This document shows, in pieces, positions 17,536-26,400 of a DNA stretch of 64,000 nucleotides (its first letter is position 1; each line of letters starts with the position of its first letter). Source of the DNA: Butyrivibrio sp. INlla16 (lineage in GTDB: Bacteria; Bacillota; Clostridia; Lachnospirales; Lachnospiraceae). The stretch spans positions 1 through 64,000 of the forward strand of contig NZ_FMYB01000024.1 in assembly GCF_900104155.1 (NCBI RefSeq), written 5' to 3'. A program made the translations under genes and the position numbers. The notes below the pieces were generated by a model. The model ran no database searches. It had not been told where the DNA came from and was given only the letters and a program-made list of their open reading frames with translations.

Positions 17536-17997
17536 ATGGATTCAGAAAACAGAAATAACACAGCCGCAGATAACGGTGAAGGGGGCATCGGAAGATGCCC
17601 TCACTGTGGAGGCGAAGTACTCTACGGCAAGTATGGTGCATACTGCGATAACAAATGTGGTCTTGCACTTGGAAAGTATTACGGTCAGACCTTTACTGAA
17701 GATCAGATAAGAGACCTGCTTGCAGGAAAACAGGTTCTCATGTCTAACCAGAAAGGAAAGAACGGAAAGACCTTTGATGTCCTTATCAGTATCGAGGGCG
17801 AAGAGGAGTTTTCCTACGAAAAGGACGGACAGACCTTTGTGGGGTATGGGCTTACCTATACCAAGGAATTTGTTAAGAAGCCCAAAGGTCAGGGAAGTAT
17901 AAGCAGCAGTAACAGTACAGGAACTGCTGCGGACAGTAATGCCGCAGATAATGATGGCTTTGAGCCTGTGGGAGACGAAGAGCTCCCGTTCAGGTAA
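17536..17997 (+). CDS. free-standing topoisomerase C-terminal-repeat-like zinc protein
   Basis: This 153-residue protein has a four-Cys zinc ribbon (CPHCGGEVLYGKYGAYCDNKC) followed by LGKYYGQTFTEDQIRDLLAGK and a strand-rich region, GKTFDVLISIEGEEEFSYE. This is the pattern of the small repeat at the C-terminus of bacterial type IA topoisomerases, where it helps bind single-stranded DNA. Here it stands alone, with a low-complexity Ser/Asn tail, at the place where CTn elements often encode a topoisomerase. It may have been split from one or may be an adaptor. ATG 17536 is preceded by AAAGGGGGA. Confidence 0.65.
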   Translation: MDSENRNNTAADNGEGGIGRCPHCGGEVLYGKYGAYCDNKCGLALGKYYGQTFTEDQIRDLLAGKQVLMSNQKGKNGKTFDVLISIEGEEEFSYEKDGQTFVGYGLTYTKEFVKKPKGQGSISSSNSTGTAADSNAADNDGFEPVGDEELPFR

Positions 17998-18068
17998 TTA
18001 GCCATAATTGGCAGGGGAAGCCAATAGGATTTCTTGAAACAAGTGAACAGAATTATTAACCATGAGCC

Positions 18069-18106
18069 AGGTATAAGAGCGGAAACAGCATTATACCTGT
18101 TTTTTT
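18069..18106 (+). terminator. intrinsic terminator before DUF5688 gene
   Basis: AGGTATAA (18069-18076) pairs with TTATACCT (18091-18098), followed by G and a run of T to 18106. The ribosome binding site of the next gene starts 7 bp later. A smaller hairpin, TTGGC/GCCAA, lies just upstream near 18010-18026. Confidence 0.7.
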
Positions 18107-18130
18107 ACAATGAAAAGGAGAATACACAAT

Positions 18131-19231
18131 ATGGAATTAAAAGAATTTGCACAGGATATGAAAACTGCTATTCAGGAGAGACTTGGCGAGGGATACGATG
18201 TCAAGGTAACAGAAGTAATGAAGAACAATGATACGATGCTTACAGGTATCACAATTCAGAGGGAAGGAGAAAACGTTGCTCCGTCCATGTATATCAACGA
18301 TACTTTCGAGCGTGTTGAGAGGGGAGAGGTCAGTTTTGATGATGCTGTGAACAGACTTGTTGATATGTATGATTCACATAAGCGTCCTGAGATCAACGTG
18401 GATTTCTTCAAGGACTATGACAATGTGAAGGATCATCTGAAGATCTGCATGATCAATACTGATGCTAACAGCAAGCTCCTGGAGGATACACCTCATCTTG
18501 ACTATGGCGATCTGTCCGGAATAGTCCGTTTTGAGTTTCCAAACGATGAATTAAGAGGCGGAACCATTATGATCAAGGAGCAGCACCTTGAGGCATGGGG
18601 GATTGATGCGAATACTCTTCTTCAGGATGCAATGGTATGTGAGAGCAACAGAGATTACCGTGCAATCTCAATGAATGCGATGCTTGAGGAGATGATGGGA
18701 GAAGCCGCACCGGAAGAGACTGCGGGCGGCATGTTTGTCATTACCAATGAAGAAAAGATGAACGGTGCATCCGCTATCATGAACGATCAGCTTCTTGGTG
18801 ACCTTGCGGAAAAGAATCACAGTCAGTACCTGGCAGTGCTCCCATCATCTGTGCATGAAATTATCGCAGTTCCTGTCCCGACAAAGGATGAGGCAATTGC
18901 CATGAAGGATATAGTGCAGTCGGTTAATTCCACGGAACTTGCGCAGGAGGATATACTCTCTGGGAATGTTTATATCTATGATGCGGAATCCAGAGAGATG
19001 ACTATCGCAGGCGAGCAGGAGCCTATGAAGGTGGTAATGCCTGAGAAGAAGGAAGCAGAGAGAACCCAGGTGGCTGATAAGGCAGATAAAGCCAAGGATT
19101 CCAACATCCGTAAGTTCTCTTTTGCCAATAAAATTCAGGAGAACAAGGGTGTTGCTGATAAAGCCAATGAAGCCAGACAGGCTGAGAAGGCGATTGATGC
19201 CGTTAAAAAGACTGAACCGGCACTTGGATAA
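18131..19231 (+). CDS. DUF5688 family protein
   Basis: This 366-residue protein begins MELKEFAQDMKTAIQERLG and matches DUF5688 proteins of Firmicute ICEs, including the NND..LTGITI, PSMYINDTFE and GVRFEFPNDE-like segments and the paired MFVITNEEKMNGAS block. It is soluble, without signal peptide. The C-terminal 60 residues are Lys/Ala/Asp-rich and end with a KFSFANKIQENK motif that resembles RFSFKEKISS near the end of the helicase downstream. I chose ATG 18131 because AAAAGGAG precedes it; the earlier ATG 18110 overlaps the terminator. Function unknown; it is a regular companion of the helicase gene. Confidence 0.75.
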   Translation: MELKEFAQDMKTAIQERLGEGYDVKVTEVMKNNDTMLTGITIQREGENVAPSMYINDTFERVERGEVSFDDAVNRLVDMYDSHKRPEINVDFFKDYDNVKDHLKICMINTDANSKLLEDTPHLDYGDLSGIVRFEFPNDELRGGTIMIKEQHLEAWGIDANTLLQDAMVCESNRDYRAISMNAMLEEMMGEAAPEETAGGMFVITNEEKMNGASAIMNDQLLGDLAEKNHSQYLAVLPSSVHEIIAVPVPTKDEAIAMKDIVQSVNSTELAQEDILSGNVYIYDAESREMTIAGEQEPMKVVMPEKKEAERTQVADKADKAKDSNIRKFSFANKIQENKGVADKANEARQAEKAIDAVKKTEPALG

Positions 19232-19269
19232 GTATAAAAATAGAACGCCATATCCATCTAATTATTCGG

Positions 19270-19308
19270 GTAAATGCACACACAAACCTAAATTGTGTGT
19301 GCATTTAC
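19270..19308. repeat. perfect 16-bp inverted repeat hairpin
   Basis: GTAAATGCACACACAA (19270-19285) and TTGTGTGTGCATTTAC (19293-19308) are exact reverse complements around a 7-nt loop. No T run follows on either strand, so a simple terminator is less likely than an operator, a processing site, or a DNA structure used in transfer. Confidence 0.6.
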
Positions 19309-19395
19309 ATAAAAACAACCATGGAATTTTTGAGTTTTATTTATAGAAAAAAACTGCTATATTAGAGATATACAGAAGGTGTAGAGGAAATAATT

Positions 19396-20010
19396 GTGCA
19401 GGACAATATATCACTATTTTCGAAAAACAGAGATAAAAAGGTTTTTATTACAGATGTCGCGCTAACCAAGATACCACATATTGAATACAAAAGCTTTGAT
19501 GACGATAAAAATGAGCTGATGTATAAAATGGCATATACAGTTTTACGTACTGCAAAAGAAGAAAATGATAGTAATGAAGTTGCAATGATCACAAGCTTGA
19601 ATGCAGATGATCCATTTTATGAAGCTGCGATTGTAAAGGGAGATGAGCATTCAGTCGATATAGCAAGTGATACACTTGCTAATCATATCGTTGTTTCAGG
19701 CAATCACCTTGCAGTTGTGATAATGCACAATCATCCGTCAACTCAAACGTTGTCACTGGATGACATTGCATATTGTATATATCATGATTCGGTATCGTTG
19801 ATAGCTGTTGTTACAAATCAGGGAAGAGTACACTATCTCTATAAAGATGTAAAATATGATTTCAATGAAGCAGATAATCTGTATGTTGAATGTATGAAAG
19901 CAGCAAGGATAAGTGAAATTCAGAAGGATGGCAGTTTCAAAGTGGATGTTCGTATGGCAGGATCTATTTATTTGAATAGATGCAGCGAAGCTGGTCTACA
20001 TTATTCATGA
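19396..20010 (+). CDS. JAB/MPN (JAMM) metalloprotease-like protein, RadC-like core
   Basis: This 204-residue protein contains VVIMHNHPSTQTLSLDDIAY near 111-130, the JAMM zinc motif (HxHP, then S and D), flanked by strands as in RadC and other MPN-fold proteins. The preceding segment, DIASDTLANHIVVSGNHLAV, supplies the usual core. The N-terminal 60 residues lack known features. It starts at GTG 19396 after AGAGGA; TTG 19394 is in another frame. It is followed by a 61-residue partner with a strong ribosome binding site. MPN proteins on mobile elements are thought to process peptides or act in DNA metabolism; the substrate here is unknown. Confidence 0.65.
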   Translation: MQDNISLFSKNRDKKVFITDVALTKIPHIEYKSFDDDKNELMYKMAYTVLRTAKEENDSNEVAMITSLNADDPFYEAAIVKGDEHSVDIASDTLANHIVVSGNHLAVVIMHNHPSTQTLSLDDIAYCIYHDSVSLIAVVTNQGRVHYLYKDVKYDFNEADNLYVECMKAARISEIQKDGSFKVDVRMAGSIYLNRCSEAGLHYS

Positions 20011-20025
20011 AAGGAGCACGCTACT

Positions 20026-20211
20026 ATGTATGAAGATAAAAGTCTTGGTATTATAGATGACAGAGTTGTATATACAGGACCGAGAGTTCTGATTAAAGCT
20101 AATCAGGAAGACAATGTAGATCCGAAAGAGCTTGAAAAATCCAGGCAAAAATCGCTAGAGTTAATTAGGAAGTATGCTCCTGTTAGTGAAGATGAGCGAA
20201 TGCGTATGTAA
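20026..20211 (+). CDS. small hypothetical protein next to JAMM protein
   Basis: This 61-residue charged protein (MYEDKSLGIIDDRVVYTGPR...) begins 15 bp after the JAMM gene with AAAGGAG at good spacing, so it is a real gene of the same transcript. A predicted C-terminal helix, DPKELEKSRQKSLELIRKYAP, is preceded by short strands. No family is recognised. Its size and position allow a role as substrate or inhibitor of the JAMM protein, but nothing shows this directly. Confidence 0.5.
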   Translation: MYEDKSLGIIDDRVVYTGPRVLIKANQEDNVDPKELEKSRQKSLELIRKYAPVSEDERMRM

Positions 20212-20251
20212 TAAAATACAACAATATCATCAAATACTATAAAATCAAATA

Positions 20252-20341
20252 AGAACAGAATCTGAGGGCGGAACAGGCAGCCGCCACCCCTCGAAAGAGG
20301 TTAGGAGATGCGAGAACGGTCACCTCGTCTATTCTGTTTCT
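20252..20341 (+). ncRNA. candidate branched leader RNA before the ICE helicase gene
   Basis: AGAACAGAAT (20252-20261) pairs with ATTCTGTTTCT (20331-20341, one bulge) and closes a region with three hairpins. These are GGCGG/CCGCC (20267-20285), CCTC-GAAA-GAGG with a GNRA tetraloop (20289-20300), and GCGAG/CTCGT (20310-20328). The region encodes no protein and is followed directly by two terminator hairpins and the helicase start, the layout of a cis-regulatory RNA. I do not match it to a named RNA family. Confidence 0.55.
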
Positions 20342-20344
20342 TGA

Positions 20345-20385
20345 AACGCCGATAACTGTCAAAGGTTGTTGGCGTTTTATTTTAT
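20345..20385 (+). terminator. first of two tandem terminator hairpins
   Basis: AACGCC with following bases (20345-20356) pairs with GTTGTTGGCGTT, leading into TTTATTTTAT. It lies immediately after the branched RNA and could be its expression platform. Confidence 0.6.
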
Positions 20386-20392
20386 AGTTTTT

Positions 20393-20432
20393 GCCGGCAG
20401 CGTTTATTATTATGACGTTGCCGGCTTTTTTT
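20393..20432 (+). terminator. second tandem terminator, 24 bp before helicase start
   Basis: GCCGGCAGCGT (20393-20403) pairs with ACGTTGCCGGC (20415-20425), followed by seven T. The helicase ribosome binding site begins 10 bp later, so no promoter can lie between. Confidence 0.75.
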
Positions 20433-20455
20433 GATTAATGAAAGGGGAGGTTACA

Positions 20456-23400
20456 TTGAACAAATATGATTACTACGGTCTTGTTGCTGCCAAGGCAACG
20501 GCAGACTTAATTACAAGTCAGGAAAAGTGGGAAGCATTTCTGACTACATCCGGGCGGCTCTATAAGTATTCCTGGGAAGATCAGGTCATGATACATGCAC
20601 AGAGACCGGATGCATCTGCCTGTGCAACTATAGATATCTGGAACAAGCGCATGAAATGCATGGTGAAAAGGGGGTCCCATGGTATAGCGCTCTTCGACCA
20701 GACATCAGACAGGAGAGCACTTCGATACGTCTTTGATGTAAAGGATGTCTTTGCTACAAGAGAAGGTCATCTTCCAGAACTATGGAAGATAACTGATGAT
20801 AACAAAGCAACTGTCATAACCAAACTGGAACAGAGCTACGGCAAAACAGAGCGTCAGGAAGATTTCGGTGACAAGCTCATAGAGATTGCCCGCAGGATCA
20901 CGGAAGCTGAAATGCCGCAGGCACTTGAGACAGTAGAAGAGCATATGTCAGGAACAGTTTTCGAGAATCTGCCCATGACAGAACGTGAGGAAAGACTGTC
21001 TGCAACGCTTCATTCCAGCATTTCATATATGATCCTGTCCAGATGCGGTCTTGACCCGCAGGATTACCTGGATAACTTCGATTTCTCTTACCTGTCATCC
21101 TTTAACAGTCAGCAGGTATTATCAGCTGTCGGTAATGAGATCAACACTCTTTCGCTTCCGGTATTCATAAATATCCGTGATGCTATCAGAGATTTTGACA
21201 GGAAAAAAGCTCTTGAAAAGAATGAAGATCTGACACATAATAGTAATAGAGAATTTCACACGTTAATTCGTGAAAGTGATAAAGCAGGAGGTGCAGAACA
21301 TGGAGATAACATATCATCAGGAAGGGGATTACATGATACCGGACATCATGCTGAACCCGGTGAAGGAACACGAACCTCTGAACCGTTGGGGCAGGATGCG
21401 CAGGGATTACCTGAAGAATCACAGGAAAGCGATGTACTCGGATCTGGTACTGTCAGAGAACCTGTGGGAACACTTGGAGACCACGCAGAACGAAGCAGAG
21501 GAGATGTTCGACCTGCTGGTAACTCAGATGGCAGAGAAGCAGGAAGTGAACGAGGAGCTGAAAGCGAAAGACCAGATGCGCTGGATAGGATTGATGAACA
21601 ACATCAGGAACTCAGCGGAGGAGATAGTCAGGACGGAGATTATCTACAGCTAAGCTTCCTCCCGACAACATCACAGCAGCAGGAAGCAGTTAAGAGCATA
21701 TCGAAAAACAGCGAAGGAGTGGATGATACATCTGCTCCTTCTTTTATGCCCTTATATACCTACATGAATCCTAAGACAGAAGAGCCACCGGAGGAATATA
21801 TCACTCAGGTTCTGCAGAGAGGAAGCGGATTTGCTAACGGTAAATACCGCATAGAGAAGCTCTATGAAAACGAAGCAATGAAGCCAGCAGACAGAAGAAA
21901 AGCAATCCGTGCTGAGTACGGACAGGGCGGTGCATCATGGCCGATGGACGGATACGGACTTCATGGATATGACAGCTTCTCTTCCAAAGGTCTTCATCTG
22001 GAATGGAGAGATGTAGAGGGAGAAAAAGACGGCTTCGTATCCTGGACTGAGGTTGAAAAGAAAATCGAAGTTCTGGTGAAAAATGGAACATATATTGAGG
22101 ATGAGGTACCTGACAGGCAGAAAGAAACAAAACCTGAGAACAGTGTCAATATAATCCCAGATGACAACGGTTATGCAGGGGCAATCGAACCGGATTCAGA
22201 ATTTATGGTACTTCCGGGCAATGGCATGGCTGATGCTCTTGATGACACAGCCGATAAAACTACGGCTGATTATGTGACAGAGAATGCAGCAACAAGCTCT
22301 GAGAATAATATTGATTCAGCGGATAGCACTGTGACAGAGCCTGCACAGCCTCATCAATCCATAAAAGCGCAGAACTTCCGCATCACAGATGATGCTCTGG
22401 GACAGGGAACACCTACAGAAAAGGTCAACCGCAACATAGCAGCCATTGAGACTATGGCAAGGGTAGAGGCAGAACATCGTAATGCCACACCTGAAGAACA
22501 GCAGATATTATCACAGTACATCGGCTGGGGAGGACTTCCGCAGGTATTCGATGAGACCAATACGCAGTTTGCGAAGCAGCGAGCAAAGCTCCAGAACCTG
22601 CTTACACCTGAAGAATATAGTGCAGCAAGGAGCAGCGTTCTCAACGCTCATTTCACACAGCCAATGGTCATCAGGCAGATTTATGAGACTCTTGGCAGAT
22701 TGGGATTTGATGGAGGCAACATTCTGGAACCATCCTGCGGTGTAGGTAACTTCTTTGGGAGTATGCCAATAGCTATGCAGGAAAGCTCCCGCCTCTATGG
22801 CTCAGAACTTGATCCAATCACAGGACGAATAGCAAAACAGCTTTATCCAAAAGCGAATATACAGGTATCAGGATTTGAGAAGACTCAGTTCCCTGATGCC
22901 TTTTTTGATGCAGCAGTTGGTAACGTGCCGTTTGGTCAGTATGGAGTGACAGATAAGAAGTATGACAGGAATCATTTCATGATACACGACTATTTCTTTG
23001 CCAAGACTATAGATCAGGTGCGCCCCGGAGGCATCATAGCCTTTATCACAAGCAAGGGAACCATGGATAAGAAGAACAGTGCTGCCCGCAAGTATATCGC
23101 AGAGCGTTGTGACCTTCTCGGAGCAGTAAGGCTTCCCAATACGGCATTCAAGGCAAATGCAGGTACTGAAGTAACCTCCGACATTATCTTTCTTCAGAAG
23201 CGTGACCGTATGGCAGAGCAGCTCCCGGAATGGGTTGATATCGGCAAGGATACTCAGGGCATGGAGATGAACAATTATTTCATCACCCATCCTGAAATGA
23301 TCGCAGGAGAAATGACCTGGCAGTCCGGTCCTCATGGCATAGAGACAACCTGTAATCCAAAAGCTGGAGAGACTTTGGAAGAGAGCCTGAAGAATGCTTT

Positions 23401-26400
23401 ATCCCATATCGAAGGAACATATGAAGTCATATCCCGTGATGCTGCAGAGGATGAACTGGAAGCAGAACCAATCCCCGCAGATCCTAATGTGAAGAACTTT
23501 TCTTATGCCGTGATAGACGATAAGGTCTACTATCGTGAGAACTCAGTTATGACTCCTGTAGACCTGTCTGAGACAGCAGAGCAGCGTATGAAAGGCATGA
23601 TAGAACTTCGTGATACTACGCAAAAGCTCATAAACATGCAGCTTGAAGAAGTGTCTGACGAAGATATCCGTGCAGTCCAGGCAGAGCTTAACAGACAGTA
23701 TGATGCTTTTCAGGAGAAGTTCGGTATCATCAGCTCCCAGACCAACAAAAGAGTATTCAATCAGGATTCGTCTTATTGTCTTCTCTGTTCTCTGGAGAAG
23801 CTGGATGATGAGGGGCATTTTGCAGGCAAGGCTGATATGTTCACAACAAGGACTGTAAGTCGTGTCCTTCCGGTAACACATGTTGATACCGCAGAGGAAG
23901 CTCTGACAGTATCCATGAACGAGAAGGCTGCTGTTGACCTTGACTATATGCAGCAGCTTACAGGAAAAGACATTGATACTCTTGCTGAAGACCTTCAGGG
24001 TGTCATTTTCATGGACCCTGAAGATAATAGCTGGAAGACGGCAGATGAATATCTCTCCGGAAATGTCCGTGAGAAACTTGAAAGAGCAGAGCTTGCAGCA
24101 GAAAATCATGCAGAGTTCCGTATCAATGTGGAAGCCCTGAAAGGAGTACAGCCTGAACCTCTTGATGCATCAGATATTGATGTCAGACTTGGAGCAACAT
24201 GGGTAGATGCCAGGTTCATAGATGATTTCATGAGGGACGAGTTTGGAACACCCGGATGGCGAATGGACAGAGGAGAGATCACGACACAGTTTTCTCCTGT
24301 GACCGGAACCTGGAATATCAAGGGCAAGAATGCCGATTACAATAACCCGAAGACCACAGAGACCTACGGCACAGACCGTGTAAATGGTTATAAGATTCTG
24401 GAGGATTCCCTGAACCTGAAGGATACCCGTATCTATGACGTAGTACATGAGGATGGTAAGGAAAAAAGAGTTCTGAACAGGAAGGAGACCATGCTGGCAT
24501 CACAAAAACAGGAAGCACTCAAACAGGCTTTCCGTGACTGGATATTCAGAGATCCTGACCGCAGGCAGATCCTTGTGAAAAAATATAATGACATCTTCAA
24601 CTCACTCCGTCCCAGAGAATATGATGGAAAGAACCTGCGATTTCCAGGAATGACACCATCCATACAGCTTAAGTCACATCAGCTCAATGCAGTTGCACGT
24701 ATTCTCTATGGCGGAAACACACTGGTAGCTCATGAGGTAGGACTTGGTAAGACCTTCACATCTATAGCGGCTTGCATGGAGTCGAAGCGTCTTGGTCTTT
24801 CCCATAAGCCTCTGATAGTAGTTCCTAACCACCTGACAGAGCAGTGGGGTTCTGATTTCCTGAAGCTCTATCCCGGAGCAAATGTACTTGTGGCGACAAA
24901 GAAGGACTTTGAACCGGCAAACCGTAAGAAGTTCTGTGCACGTATTGCAACCGGCGAATATGATGCGGTAATTATCGGTCATTCTCAATTTGAGCGCATC
25001 CCTCTGTCAAAAGAGAGACAGGCTGCAGCCATGCAGGAGCAGATAGATGAGATCACAGAAGAAATAGCACAGGCAAAGGAAATGCATGGCGAGCGTTATT
25101 CCATCAAGGAAATGGAGAAGACCAGAAAGAGCCTTGAAGTACGCCTCGCAAAGTTGAACGACCCGTCAAGAAAAGATGATGTGGTCACATTTGAGCAGCT
25201 TGGCTGCGATAAGCTGGTGGTGGATGAAGCGCACCTTTATAAGAACGCATTCCTTTATACCAAGATGATGAATGTGGCAGGCATAGCATCATCAGAATCC
25301 CAGAAAGCAGCTGATATGTTCGCCAAGTGCAGGTACATGGATGAGATCACAGGTGGAAGAGGCATTACGTTCCTGACGGGAACACCGGTATCCAATAACC
25401 TCTCTGACCTCTATATCATGATGAGATACCTGCAGTTCGGGACATTACAGAAGATGGGGCTTTCCCAGTTCGATGCCTGGGCATCTACTTTCGGTGAGAT
25501 GCAGACAAGTGTAGAGCTGGCACCTGAAGGGACAGGATATAGGACAAAGACACGTTTTGCCAGGTTCCATAACCTGCCTGAACTCATGCAGATGTTCAGG
25601 GAGTGCGCTGACATACAGCTTGCAGACCAGCTTGACCTGGACAGACCGGAGATTGAATATATCAATGTGAAGCTCCAGCCATCAGAACTTCAGAAGGATA
25701 TGGTAAAGTCTCTGGCTGACAGAGCAGAAGCAGTCCGTAATGGAAATATCGATCCTTCCCAGGACAATATGCTTGCCATTACCAACGACGGCAGAAAGCT
25801 TGCTCTTGATCAGCGTCTTATGGACCCGGTACTTCCCGATGATCCTAATTCCAAGAGTAATGCCATAGCAGAGAATGCATTCAGGATATGGCAGGATACT
25901 AAGGAGCAGAAGGGGACTCAGCTCATTTTTTCTGACCTTTCGACACCAAAAAATGACGGCTCATTCAATGTATATGACGCTATCAGGGATAAGCTCATAG
26001 AGAGGGGAGTACCTAAAGAGGAAATCGCCTATATTCATGATGCCAATACCGATGCAAAGAAGGCCGAGCTATTCGCAAAGGTCAGAAGCGGTAAGGTTAG
26101 ATTTCTAATGGGTTCAACAGCCAAGATGGGAGCAGGTACAAATGTGCAGACAAGATGCGTAGCTCTCCATGATGCAGACTGCCCATGGAGACCTTCAGAT
26201 CTGGAACAGAGACATGGTCGTATCAATAGAGCAGGCAACATGAACAAAACTGCAAAGATCTTCCGTTATGTCACAGAACAGACCTTTGATGCATACTCGT
26301 ATCAGGTGATTGAGAACAAGCAACGCTTTATTTCTCAGATCATGACAGATAAATCGCCTGTCCGTTCTTGTGAGGATATAGATGAGGCTGTACTGGATTA

